From positions 1 to 47,065 of IMG/VR virus record IMGVR_UViG_3300008459_008730: a stretch of 47,065 nt of DNA; one strand, given 5' to 3'. The stretch's first letter is position 1, and each line of letters opens with the position of its first letter. Under the pieces are notes generated by a model. That model was not told where the DNA came from and did no database searches. It saw only the letters and a list, made by a program, of their open reading frames with translations. The DNA comes from a virus. The position numbers were made by a program, and so were the translations under genes. Shown in pieces: positions 38,873-46,864 of the stretch.

Positions 38873-39358
38873 CTAGAAGTTGAGGATACAATAATCCATT
38901 CCAATTCCAAGTTCGATTGTGATTGCATCTTGGTTAGACCAATCATAAGAACCGAAGTTTGCGGTCTTAACGAAAGCTCCTTTGATAATCCACTCACTCA
39001 CCACATCGCCTACTGGACCTAAAATAGAAAGGTTAAGGTCTTTCTTGTAGAAATCAGAATAACCATCACGGCCAGTTACAGATTCATGTGATAAACGAAT
39101 CCACTCCATACAGGCTTGTTGACCAGAAGGAGAAATTGGATTGTAGAGGTTAAGAGTCATATCTTGCCACTCAGCCTTACCTTTAATCTTACGGTACACG
39201 TTGATATGATCAAGCTTCACTTCGTTCAAATTAATGTTTGGTGCTGTAGCACTCTTAATCATGAAGGAAGGAATACCATCTACATACATGATAAAGCGAT
39301 TTTGAACTGTTGGTTCAAACGCTGTAAACATTATCTCATTAGGATCGAGCACCGGCAT
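38873..39358 (-). CDS. Tail tube protein (T4 gp19-like)
   Basis: A 161-aa protein, length and order as in T4 gp19 (163 aa). It contains QNRFIMYVDGIPSFMIKSA near the N-terminus, KLDHINVYRKIKGKAEWQDM in the middle, and a C-terminal tube-fold strand set (WIIKGAFVKTANFGSYDWS, then ITIELGIGMDYCIL). It polymerises into the inner tube through which DNA passes. It has its own terminator and a TATTTAT motif, fitting high-level expression. Confidence 0.92.
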   Translation of the reverse strand: MPVLDPNEIMFTAFEPTVQNRFIMYVDGIPSFMIKSATAPNINLNEVKLDHINVYRKIKGKAEWQDMTLNLYNPISPSGQQACMEWIRLSHESVTGRDGYSDFYKKDLNLSILGPVGDVVSEWIIKGAFVKTANFGSYDWSNQDAITIELGIGMDYCILNF

Positions 39359-39383
39359 AGTTATTCTAGTTTAATTCTTACTT

Positions 39384-39390
39384 ATAAATA
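39384..39390 (-). promoter_or_regulatory. TATTTAT motif before tail tube gene
   Basis: Context GGATATTTATAAGTA, 25 nt before the tail tube start. Confidence 0.4.
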
Positions 39391-39416
39391 TCCAATAACG
39401 AATTTATTCACTTATA

Positions 39417-39815
39417 CTAGGCAACTGGTTTGCTAGCAACGTTTGCTGCTTTTTTCCTAGCTTTATCTTTTAGTGCTGCAGATATTACTGATTCGCTTAC
39501 TTCGCCTTCGTCTACTTTATGCTTAGAAGACATTTCCATTTCTTGAATCTTTTTGTCGATTGCAGCTTTAGCAGCTTTCAATTCTTCTAAGCTCTTACCG
39601 TCTTTTTTCTCAGCTACCTTAGTCTCCATTTCTTTCATTGGCTTTTCTTCAGCTTTGTGCATTTTAGCAGCTTTGTCGTGCTTCATCTTAGGACCTTTTA
39701 CAGCTTCTGTATAAGCACCGCCAGACATATCTTTATTTTCAGCAACTATTTGCTTTGCGAGAGATTCAAACAATTGCTTGGAGAGATGCAATCTAATCTT
39801 AGTATTATTTTTCAT
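39417..39815 (-). CDS. Lysine-rich hypothetical protein, 132 aa
   Basis: The N-terminus (NTKIRLHLSKQLFESLAKQI) is a compact amphipathic segment. The rest is very rich in Lys, Glu, Met and Ala (about 45-132) and predicted helical or disordered, as in scaffold-like or DNA-binding accessory proteins. It lies between sheath and tube genes. No family recognised; the sheath-tube pair is not usually split, so it may be an assembly factor. Confidence 0.7.
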   Translation of the reverse strand: MKNNTKIRLHLSKQLFESLAKQIVAENKDMSGGAYTEAVKGPKMKHDKAAKMHKAEEKPMKEMETKVAEKKDGKSLEELKAAKAAIDKKIQEMEMSSKHKVDEGEVSESVISAALKDKARKKAANVASKPVA

Positions 39816-39833
39816 TTACGTGTTTGTTTTATA

Positions 39834-42023
39834 TTATTGTCCAAAAGTTACACCTGTCGGTAAGACGTTAAAGTCAAGTTGAATAAATTCAGCAGTCCTA
39901 GTCGGCTGTAAGTAAATAGCACCTACAAGTAAGTTTCTATCGATTACATCCGGTGTATTGTTGGTATCGTCCATTACTACACGGAAAGCATATAATCCTT
40001 GACGCTGTTGTACGTAATCTAAGTATGGATTAACTTGAGACAAGAATTTGTTTCTTGTTACAGCAGTATTTTGTTCGAATACCAAAGTCTGTGCAATTTG
40101 TCCGATATAAGATTTCAATGCAATCAACAAACGCCTTACGTTTACACGATCAAGAGCAGAAGCTTTAGACTGTAAAGTCTTTTGTCCGTAGATTACAGTG
40201 CCTTGTCCTGGGAAGATTGCAATTGGGTTGACTTTTGCAGTGTAAAGAGTGTTTCTTTGAGAAACAGTCAACCTTCTTTCTGGTTGAATTACAGTTGGAA
40301 GACCTCCTCTTGTAAGACCTGCAGGTGCAAACCATTCAGCAGCAACCTTATCGTTGTATTCATATACAGCTGGAACTATTAAAGAGGCAGGTACGAAATT
40401 TAAACGACCAGTCTCAGTAGATCTAATCTGTACCCATGGCCAATAAGTAGCACCGTAGGAATTGTCGTAAGATTGAGCAGCAATAGATACTGCTGTGATA
40501 GATTGATTATAGCTAACCATGTCTACTACTGCAATGGCATCACCACGATTCTGTGCTACTGAAAGCAGAGCACTTATTTGAGTGGCAGCATTTTGGTTTG
40601 TTAATCCTGGAGCATAAATTGCGTTATACACATATGCATCCTGGTTAGCAAGAAGGTTAATAGCTGTATCATAATCTCCTGCTCTTAAACCTTGGATGTT
40701 TTTAGCATCGGTATTGGCTATAGCAGCAGGGATTGCTTCGTACATGTTAAGTGGAGCTGTAGAAGCTTCGGTTGTTGGATTTAAACATCCATACAGAGGT
40801 CCAGCAGCACCGCCAAATGCACCATTATACGAACCAGATCCATTTACTGGAATAGAAGCTGTATACTGAGATTGTGCTTGGCCTGTTGGTCCAAGATAGT
40901 TTGGAGTTGGGTAGTTAACTTGCCTAACCCTAACATAATTAGAAGCGTTAGGATAGCTTCCAGTAATCTGAAGGTAGTCTTGACCAGCTTCGTCGGTAAG
41001 GACTTGCTGAGTTTGATTACCTATTACATACTCGATGTAGTTGTTTTGGTTAGGGTCGAGAGAAATATTTGACCAAGTCTCAAGTACTGTTTGGTTTGTG
41101 GTATAGTCATCACCTCTTCTAATGAGTAAAGTGAAGTAACCTGAAGCACTATCTGCTTGTGCAATTTGCCATCTGATATTATTAGCAGAACCAGAAGGAA
41201 GTACACCGTTAACTGCACCAGTAGCTCCTTGAATGTTATTCATTACAGTACCTACAGAAATGGTTTCGAGTTCGAAAGCACTTCCCGGTGTTGAAGCCGT
41301 ACCGCCACTTAAAGTAGCTTGTAAGGTACCAGAGCCAGAAGGAGATCCGACCGGCAAGTTTGAATATACCTTAGTTCCATTTCCGTTGACAGATCCGCTG
41401 ATAACAATATTAGATCCTACAGAAGATAGGGTTAAGCCTAATTCTGGAATGCTATTAGCAAAGGAAATTAAAGAAGCAGTCCATTGACCTATAGTATAAG
41501 AACTTCCTAAGTTCGGACTAAAGTACCCGTAGTCTAAAGTATCAGAGTAGGAGTTGTAATTGCTTCCGAAAGCAGCTCCTGCTAGATAAATGTAATTATT
41601 GTTTGAATCAACAAATGCAACAGCAATTCCTGATCCAGTCTGAGCTGATGTTAAACCAGATACACTAAAAGCAGCATTTGCTGAAGCGCCTGCTACTGAT
41701 GCAATACTGTTAGCAACAGATGCGGTAGCGGCAGTATAAGAACCGCTAGCTACCCTAGTTACTAATAGAGAAGTACCTCCTTGCTGAAAATAATTATAAG
41801 CAGCCTGAGAGGTCATGTACTCGTAAGTGTTACCACCAGATATAAAAGTAGTTCCGAACTTAGCTCTATACTGAGAATAAGACGTTACTAGTGTTGGAAT
41901 ATCTGCTCTACCTACTACCGTAGGTCCGATTAAAGCCGACCCTACTGTAATTGGTCCTGCTGTTATTTGGGAAAGGTCGTTTTCTCTCAAGAAAACACCG
42001 GGACTAATAAGCGCTTCTGCCAT
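39834..42023 (-). CDS. Tail sheath protein (T4 gp18-like)
   Basis: A 729-aa contractile sheath subunit. It begins AEALISPGVFLRENDLS, the N-terminal extension strand of sheath proteins, and ends in a core with FPGQGTVIYGQKTL, VNVRRLLIALKSYIGQIAQT (given in part) and FNVLPTGVTFGQ. The central Gly/Ser-rich region (about 100-400) holds protruding domains. Together with the gp19-like tube it proves a contractile (myovirus) tail. Confidence 0.95.
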   Translation of the reverse strand: MAEALISPGVFLRENDLSQITAGPITVGSALIGPTVVGRADIPTLVTSYSQYRAKFGTTFISGGNTYEYMTSQAAYNYFQQGGTSLLVTRVASGSYTAATASVANSIASVAGASANAAFSVSGLTSAQTGSGIAVAFVDSNNNYIYLAGAAFGSNYNSYSDTLDYGYFSPNLGSSYTIGQWTASLISFANSIPELGLTLSSVGSNIVISGSVNGNGTKVYSNLPVGSPSGSGTLQATLSGGTASTPGSAFELETISVGTVMNNIQGATGAVNGVLPSGSANNIRWQIAQADSASGYFTLLIRRGDDYTTNQTVLETWSNISLDPNQNNYIEYVIGNQTQQVLTDEAGQDYLQITGSYPNASNYVRVRQVNYPTPNYLGPTGQAQSQYTASIPVNGSGSYNGAFGGAAGPLYGCLNPTTEASTAPLNMYEAIPAAIANTDAKNIQGLRAGDYDTAINLLANQDAYVYNAIYAPGLTNQNAATQISALLSVAQNRGDAIAVVDMVSYNQSITAVSIAAQSYDNSYGATYWPWVQIRSTETGRLNFVPASLIVPAVYEYNDKVAAEWFAPAGLTRGGLPTVIQPERRLTVSQRNTLYTAKVNPIAIFPGQGTVIYGQKTLQSKASALDRVNVRRLLIALKSYIGQIAQTLVFEQNTAVTRNKFLSQVNPYLDYVQQRQGLYAFRVVMDDTNNTPDVIDRNLLVGAIYLQPTRTAEFIQLDFNVLPTGVTFGQ

Positions 42024-42044
42024 GTCAATAAATTATTTATACTA

Positions 42045-42051
42045 ATAAATA
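42045..42051 (-). promoter_or_regulatory. TATTTAT motif before tail sheath gene
   Basis: Context GCTATTTATTAGTATAAATA, 21 nt before the sheath start. A T4-late-like TATAAATA on the same strand follows at once. Confidence 0.45.
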
Positions 42052-42082
42052 GCTGTTATCGGTGGCAAAACCTAATTTATTC

Positions 42083-42349
42083 TCAAGCGGGCTGGTCTTG
42101 CTTTTCAATGGGGGTAATTTCACCTGATTGGAAATCAACAGTACTGTCTCCGTACTTCTCACCTAAAGCTTGCATGTGTTCTTGTTGCTTCTTAGCATTC
42201 TCTCTAATACTTACCTTAATAGCCTCTAATTCGAATTCAATAAGTGTTTTCTGATAAGCAAATTCACCGAGAACTGCTCCTAAACGATTGGCTTCATTAC
42301 GAATGGCCTGTAGATCTTGTAATTCTTCTGGAGTTAATTTTTGACTCAT
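42083..42349 (-). CDS. Small helical (coiled-coil) protein, 88 aa
   Basis: Almost entirely helical with heptad-like spacing (LTPEELQDLQAIRNEANRLG, then ELEAIKVSIRENAKKQQEHM), resembling short prefoldin-like phage proteins. The C-terminus is polar. It starts 2 nt after the preceding membrane-anchored gene and lies 59 nt before the sheath gene. No function known. Confidence 0.7.
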   Translation of the reverse strand: MSQKLTPEELQDLQAIRNEANRLGAVLGEFAYQKTLIEFELEAIKVSIRENAKKQQEHMQALGEKYGDSTVDFQSGEITPIEKQDQPA

Positions 42350-42351
42350 GT

Positions 42352-42615
42352 TTATTTAGATTTTTTTGGTTTTGTAACTGGTTTGGCTGCTTTTTTTACA
42401 GCTTCAATTGTTGGTTTCTCTTCAACCTTCTTTTCTTCGACCTTTTTTTCTTCAGGTTTTTCCTCTTCTACCTCTTTTTCTTCTACAGGAAGCTTCACTA
42501 CTCGAGCTTCTACAATATCCTCTGTAAGAGAATTATTTTTCCTCTGTTGGGATTTATAAACCAATACACTGATTCCGATTGCAAGCAGGATAACGAAAAA
42601 TAATGTGCCTATCAT
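42352..42615 (-). CDS. Membrane-anchored protein with Glu/Lys/Pro-rich tail
   Basis: An 87-aa protein with one N-terminal membrane helix (residues 2-20) and a long charged tail of repeated EEKKVEEKP-like units ending in a basic, Ala/Pro/Lys-rich stretch. It has TonB-like or spanin-like looks: anchored at the inner membrane with an extended, periplasm-spanning tail. That role is a guess; no lipobox partner is adjacent. Confidence 0.65.
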   Translation of the reverse strand: MIGTLFFVILLAIGISVLVYKSQQRKNNSLTEDIVEARVVKLPVEEKEVEEEKPEEKKVEEKKVEEKPTIEAVKKAAKPVTKPKKSK

Positions 42616-42635
42616 AATTAATGTTTTTACTATAT

Positions 42636-42642
42636 ATAAATA
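42636..42642 (-). promoter_or_regulatory. TATTTAT motif before membrane-anchored gene
   Basis: Context TTATATTTATATATAG, 20 nt before the start of the 87-aa gene. Confidence 0.35.
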
Positions 42643-42666
42643 TAAGGATTTCTGTAAGAACGTAGT

Positions 42667-42879
42667 TTAACTTTTTTTAAGTCCAAATTTTATCCACCTA
42701 TACCATACCCTCTCGTGAAGGTAATACTGAACAGGTTTGTATATTAATTCCGCTACTCCAAAAGCAGCTCCTATTTTAACACTTCCGCTTACACTCCACA
42801 TAATTAAAAAACCTATTAGAGTGCTTACAACCCGGTAGCTAATTGTTTTTGCTATATGCCTTTTTCTACTTACGTGCAT
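42667..42879 (-). CDS. DUF2061 membrane protein
   Basis: A 70-aa protein with two hydrophobic segments. The pattern KRHIAKTISYRVVSTLIGFL, GAAFGVAELIYKPVQYYLHER (given in part) and VWYRWIKFGL fits DUF2061, a small inner-membrane family of unknown role often next to sulfate-activation genes in bacteria. Here it overlaps the HAD gene by 10 nt and lies downstream of an APS-kinase-like gene, which agrees with that association. Confidence 0.85.
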   Translation of the reverse strand: MHVSRKRHIAKTISYRVVSTLIGFLIMWSVSGSVKIGAAFGVAELIYKPVQYYLHERVWYRWIKFGLKKS

Positions 42880-43217
42880 AGTCCTTCATTTCTATTTAAA
42901 TTGATACCGACTGCTCTATCGACTTCAGGTACTTCCGGGTCCTTATCATTGATAATATACCTCGTACCTCTACCAATTCCCATTACTAACTGATGGTACT
43001 TAACACCGATTTTTTCTAGTTCTTGTTTTGTAAACAACTCAAATTCTATAGGTCGAGCAGTTGTAATTACTACATGAGCACCATTATCATATTCGTTATT
43101 TACCTTATCAATAACGCTCTGTATAGGTGTAGGCGGTACTTCATTTATCTCAGTAAATTTTCTATACCTGATTAATGTACCGTCTATGTCTACAAAGTAG
43201 GTAGGATATTTTATCAT
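42870..43217 (-). CDS. HAD-superfamily phosphatase
   Basis: A 115-aa HAD-like hydrolase. Motif I is VDIDGTLI (9-16), motif II Thr in VITTARP (about 50-56), and the motif III/IV acids lie in INDKDPE. It is small and without a cap domain, like phage and capsule-associated HADs; the substrate is unknown. It overlaps the nucleotidyltransferase gene by 4 nt (ATGA). Confidence 0.82.
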   Translation of the reverse strand: MIKYPTYFVDIDGTLIRYRKFTEINEVPPTPIQSVIDKVNNEYDNGAHVVITTARPIEFELFTKQELEKIGVKYHQLVMGIGRGTRYIINDKDPEVPEVDRAVGINLNRNEGLCT

Positions 43218-43600
43218 AGCTTACCCTCCGCTTTCATCTGCTCACGAATCTTCGTAGCAGAAATATCGTGTATTTCCTGCGGCGGTACATGCTCTATAAT
43301 ATCATAGCCAACACCCCTACCAATATTGATAGATTCAATATCAGGTATAATAATAACTTTAAGCCTTCCTGCTTCGACCAAGTCTTCGAGTTCATTGAAT
43401 AAATTTAACATTATTTCCGGAGGACTCCAAGGATTTTTTTCATCCGGTTCTACATCTCTAATACATAGCATCACATCCTTTCCCTCATTAAGGGCTTGAT
43501 CAATTAACCACCGGTGCCCTGAATGCCAGGGTTGCCACCTTCCGATAAACATTGCATACCTTCCTGACTTACTTGCTGCTTTAACTAAGTGATTTTTCAT
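43214..43600 (-). CDS. HxGH-family nucleotidyltransferase
   Basis: A 128-aa cytidylyl/adenylyltransferase-like protein. GRWQPWHSGH (20-29) carries the HxGH motif and ISATKIREQ (about 113) the ISxTxxR motif, so it should transfer a nucleotide from NTP. Close in style to NMN adenylyltransferase-like phage proteins (QPxHxGH). In this operon, beside an APS-kinase-like gene, a role in activating sulfate or a phosphorylated sugar is possible. It overlaps the kinase gene by 20 nt. Confidence 0.82.
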   Translation of the reverse strand: MKNHLVKAASKSGRYAMFIGRWQPWHSGHRWLIDQALNEGKDVMLCIRDVEPDEKNPWSPPEIMLNLFNELEDLVEAGRLKVIIIPDIESINIGRGVGYDIIEHVPPQEIHDISATKIREQMKAEGKL

Positions 43601-44015
43601 CTTTGTACTTTTTAATCGATTTAATACACTCCTCTACGCTAGTCTTAGACGTATCTAATGATAATATACGTTCTTCTGTTGGAAGTTCAAAATCTTTTAC
43701 ATGAAAATTTTCTCTTCCTCTCTCTCCTTCGTAAGTCAAGTATACCCAAATCACTTCTTTGCAAAGATTATTAAGGTACTCCCTAGCTTCTTTGATTGGA
43801 TACACCAAAGACAAAACTACATCGTATCCCTTCTTATCTAGGTAAACAGCAATATCACTAGCCCGGTTAAGGTTCTTTATCCTACCCTCTCGACTATAAT
43901 CTGTGTTCACGAAAATACTTCTGAGATCATCTCCATCAATGTAATGATCGGCTGTAATCTTTTTTGCTAGAGTTGATTTACCGCTGTGTGGTTGTCCGAA
44001 TAAGACTAGAATCAT
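43581..44015 (-). CDS. Adenylylsulfate kinase-like protein
   Basis: A 144-aa P-loop kinase. Walker A GQPHSGKST (7-15), IDGDDLRSIF (about 26) and YSREGRIKNLNRASDIAVYL (about 40) correspond to the D-G-D-x-x-R and F-S-x-x-x-R-x-x-N-x-R motifs of APS kinase, and VVLSLVYPIKEAREYL to its phosphosulfate loop. It would turn APS into PAPS, the sulfate donor for the sulfotransferase two genes upstream. It is shorter than E. coli CysC (201 aa). It overlaps the GT9-like gene by ATGA. Confidence 0.8.
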   Translation of the reverse strand: MILVLFGQPHSGKSTLAKKITADHYIDGDDLRSIFVNTDYSREGRIKNLNRASDIAVYLDKKGYDVVLSLVYPIKEAREYLNNLCKEVIWVYLTYEGERGRENFHVKDFELPTEERILSLDTSKTSVEECIKSIKKYKDEKSLS

Positions 44016-44974
44016 TGTTTATCTATTGATTTAAAGATATTACTTATTTCAAACATCTCTGTCACATCCATATATGGACATTCGTGTATGTTTCCTTCAA
44101 AAGAATAATCGAAGAGATAAGAATCTATAAGCTTTACATTCCCTTTTGGCGGTTTTGCTGCAATGTTGGAGTGTATGTCATACCCGAAATTCTTGGGGGT
44201 AGTACCTATCCACAAAACCGTAGACTTTAACTGCATAGCAGCAGCAGCATGTTGTAGACAAGAATCAATTAGTACTCGCCTGTCCGATAAAACGAGCATA
44301 GCAAATAATTCGTGATTTGTCATAGGACGGTTGATAAACTCAACACCCGGTAGGGCGTGTCCTGGATCTCTACCTATCTGTATTATGTGGTACTTACTAG
44401 AATACTTCTCTACAATAGCTTGTCCAATACTATAAGGCATGTCTCTTGTCCAAGAATACAAAGTTTCTTGCTGTAAAGGTCCTCCGTTGGTATGTAATAT
44501 CATCGTAGGCCTATCTCTCTTCCAATTATACACAATCTCTTTTTGAATCATGTTTGGATAGAGAATAGGTTGCTGTTTCTCGTACTTAATGCTTAAAAGA
44601 TCACACCAATTATCAATCAAATGTTTCTTGTGTGTTATATGATCTGACTGGAAGTAAGGTTCGTGTCTATATACGATTGTATCTTTATCCTTGATGTAAT
44701 CATCGTAGAAGTAAGAAGTCATTCCTACCCTATACACCCTATGTATATCAGGGTGATTCAAAAATACTTCAGGATATGATACTACAAGTATTAACTTTCT
44801 ATCTTTATGCTTTTGCTTTACCGAAGAAATTAAAGCTGTTGCAGCTATATTCTTTCCTAATCCGCCCTCAATATGCCAAATGACATATTTAGTACTGTTG
44901 TTTGACTTATCTTCCAAAACTGCTAATTTTTCTTGTTTTTGTAAATCAGATTCTGTTCTATAACCTACATTCAT
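44012..44974 (-). CDS. GT9-like glycosyltransferase
   Basis: A 320-aa protein with heptosyltransferase-like (GT-B) layout: IWHIEGGLGKNIAATALISS near residue 35 (acceptor domain, G-x-G-D/K turn), HTNGGP near 165, IQIGRDPGHALPGV near 200 and the donor-site DSCLQHAAAAMQLKSTVLWIG near 245 (given in part). Such enzymes add sugars to lipopolysaccharide or virion glycans. It starts 3 nt after the sulfotransferase. Confidence 0.75.
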   Translation of the reverse strand: MNVGYRTESDLQKQEKLAVLEDKSNNSTKYVIWHIEGGLGKNIAATALISSVKQKHKDRKLILVVSYPEVFLNHPDIHRVYRVGMTSYFYDDYIKDKDTIVYRHEPYFQSDHITHKKHLIDNWCDLLSIKYEKQQPILYPNMIQKEIVYNWKRDRPTMILHTNGGPLQQETLYSWTRDMPYSIGQAIVEKYSSKYHIIQIGRDPGHALPGVEFINRPMTNHELFAMLVLSDRRVLIDSCLQHAAAAMQLKSTVLWIGTTPKNFGYDIHSNIAAKPPKGNVKLIDSYLFDYSFEGNIHECPYMDVTEMFEISNIFKSIDKQ

Positions 44975-44977
44975 TTT

Positions 44978-45799
44978 TTAAATTTGATATCCGAAATCGT
45001 TAAAAAACCACTTATAGCTGTCCTCTAGTATACGGCAAGCGTTTGGACCTAGCACCTCTAGAAAGTCGTTTTTAACAGGCTTTAGCTTACCTCTAATAAC
45101 GTGATCTCCAAAGATCCCGTACCATTTATCATCTTCTTTAGTGTACTGTGGGATATTGTTAAAATCATGTTTAAAATAGGGGAGCTCTAAGTATTCGTAT
45201 ACACGCTTCATCTGAGCATCTGGATCTAAACAAAGTTCTTCGAACTTAATGAATAGAACATGCTGATGAGTTCCTTGAACTAAAACTTGGTACAACCTAT
45301 CCATAGCAGGACCGATTGGAGGATTAGCAGACCAGACTTGCATTCTTTTATCTGTCGTAGTACCTGTTAAATTTCCCCAGTTTGCAATATGGTGGTCTGT
45401 GAGAGGGTTCTGCCTATACTTTTTTTCCAGAGAAGAGTAAATTGCCCTGACATCCCTGATCATGCAGATAATCTTAGGATTAGGGTCGAATGCATTAATA
45501 AACTCGTACTCAGAACTCCATCCCCTACACTTATCAACCACATAGGGCCTGTCGGTGAGAGGTTCATAGAATCCGTAAAGTGCAGATTTGAGTAGAGACT
45601 TAAATCCAGTCTCCATCTCCTTAGTATCTTGTGCCTTAAACTCTAATCCGTCTGTATAGATGGTACGACAAGCCGATAGCATCTCATACAGTCCCGAGGT
45701 GGGAGTTGTATGGATGCTAGGGTTTTGTCCTAAAATATTTTGTATTAAGGTAGAGCCAGCTCTAGGAAGAGAGCTATTGTAGAATATCCGTTGAATCAT
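44978..45799 (-). CDS. PAPS-dependent sulfotransferase
   Basis: A 273-aa protein. The 5'-phosphosulfate loop is SLPRAGSTLIQN (10-21) and the 3'-phosphate site IRDVRAIYSS (about 113-122); VVDKCRGWSSEYEF lies between. FIKFEELCLDP and the C-terminal lobe fit glycan sulfotransferases. It would move sulfate from PAPS to a sugar or other hydroxyl group. With the APS-kinase-like gene in the same operon, it suggests sulfation during infection; the acceptor is unknown. Confidence 0.87.
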   Translation of the reverse strand: MIQRIFYNSSLPRAGSTLIQNILGQNPSIHTTPTSGLYEMLSACRTIYTDGLEFKAQDTKEMETGFKSLLKSALYGFYEPLTDRPYVVDKCRGWSSEYEFINAFDPNPKIICMIRDVRAIYSSLEKKYRQNPLTDHHIANWGNLTGTTTDKRMQVWSANPPIGPAMDRLYQVLVQGTHQHVLFIKFEELCLDPDAQMKRVYEYLELPYFKHDFNNIPQYTKEDDKWYGIFGDHVIRGKLKPVKNDFLEVLGPNACRILEDSYKWFFNDFGYQI

Positions 45800-45841
45800 A
45801 ACAATAAATTACAGAACTTTAATTAAATTAGCAACTTTTTT

Positions 45842-46186
45842 TTAGAATCCCATTCCGTTAGCGCTTCCAGATACAATAGCAACAACAGTTGTTCCTTGTT
45901 CATCTGCAAGTGCATCTAAAATAACAGAATCATCTTCTCCCCAAGTAGTAATGGTGCTTCCGGAAAGTACTACGTTATCGGAATGAACAACGTTGAATTT
46001 CACTACACTCCCGCTCTCAAAAACGCAATTGCCGTAAGATACGCGGAAGTTTACTTGATTGGCACCGAGAGGATATTGGTTTGCTACAGCAGTCATATAA
46101 GAGCCAGTAATAAATTCTGGAGCTGGATTAAAGAGCGTGTCTTGAGTAGCAATACTAAGTACCGGGTTAATTTGACCGAAAATCAT
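45842..46186 (-). CDS. Small virion-like protein, 114 aa
   Basis: A beta-rich, Val/Ser/Asn/Thr-rich protein (QINPVLSIATQDTLFNPAPE, then GANQVNFRVSYGNCVFESGS and TVVAIVSGSANGMGF) with the look of a head-decoration, fibre or tail-tip protein. No signal peptide, no family recognised. It sits between the sulfotransferase and FkbM genes, so it could be the object decorated, as a speculation. A TATTTAT motif lies 33 nt upstream. Confidence 0.65.
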   Translation of the reverse strand: MIFGQINPVLSIATQDTLFNPAPEFITGSYMTAVANQYPLGANQVNFRVSYGNCVFESGSVVKFNVVHSDNVVLSGSTITTWGEDDSVILDALADEQGTTVVAIVSGSANGMGF

Positions 46187-46218
46187 GGCTTTATTTTTTT
46201 GTTTTAATTGTTACGATA

Positions 46219-46225
46219 ATAAATA
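46219..46225 (-). promoter_or_regulatory. TATTTAT motif before virion-like gene
   Basis: Context GATATTTATTATCG, 32 nt before the start of the 114-aa gene and directly after the FkbM stop codon. Confidence 0.4.
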
Positions 46226-46864
46226 TCAGCGTTTTTTGAAGAGAAGGTCTAATTGAAAAATAGCTCCGCCATAAAGTTGAGGAAAACTGTGATACTCGAC
46301 TATATCGATAATGCAAAAACCGTAATCTATCATCTTATCTACTACGTGTGCTACCAATGGAGCTTTTTCGTTGTATTCTACCAGAGATACTTCGCAGTTG
46401 ACGAACTCAGTTCTAGATAAAGTCTCAGTTCCTCCGTTTAAAATATCTAGCTCCGATCCCTGGACGTCTATTTTGATAAGATCGATGGGCTGATGTTGAA
46501 ATAGGTTTAGACTATCTAATGTCTTAGTCGGTACTCTAACTGTTTCGTACTTCCCTTCTCCGTACCAATCTGTATTTTCTTTATACAAGGAAGCACCTGT
46601 TGCTACTGGGTTTATTTTCTCAACATAAAGATCAGCATAGCCTTCTTTGTCAGATAGTGCTACAATACTGTACGGCTTTCCTAATAATCGTAAATAAGGC
46701 TCGCAATTAGGGTTAGCCTCAATCATTACAGACCTACATTCTGGATATCGGTAGCTGAGTTGTTTGGTAAAGTTTCCGATGTGGGCTCCGATGTCGATTG
46801 CTCTTGCTGGGTTAATGTGCTTAAAAAGTTTGTCCATTCGTCTATTCTTTGATCCCAACTCCAT
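46226..46864 (-). CDS. FkbM-family methyltransferase
   Basis: A 212-aa SAM-dependent methyltransferase. Motif I IDIGAHIGNFTKQL (about 20), VMIEANPNCEPYLRLL (about 45, the E of post-I), LIKIDVQGSELDILNGG (about 130, motif IV with the FkbM KIDVQG-x-E signature). It likely O-methylates a glycan. Possible starts are 46864 or the in-frame ATG 46837 (MDKLFKHINP). Either way the frame overlaps the end of the glycosyltransferase gene by more than 110 nt. Confidence 0.88.
   Translation of the reverse strand: MELGSKNRRMDKLFKHINPARAIDIGAHIGNFTKQLSYRYPECRSVMIEANPNCEPYLRLLGKPYSIVALSDKEGYADLYVEKINPVATGASLYKENTDWYGEGKYETVRVPTKTLDSLNLFQHQPIDLIKIDVQGSELDILNGGTETLSRTEFVNCEVSLVEYNEKAPLVAHVVDKMIDYGFCIIDIVEYHSFPQLYGGAIFQLDLLFKKR

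Noticed and set aside
42034-42041. T4-type late promoter TATAAATA before the sheath gene
   Set aside because: One good copy in this orientation is not enough; the other late genes show TATTTAT instead.
42244-42603. Phe/Leu/Cys-rich plus-strand frames
   Set aside because: Antisense of the Lys/Glu-rich tail of the gene at 42352-42615; low-complexity artefact.
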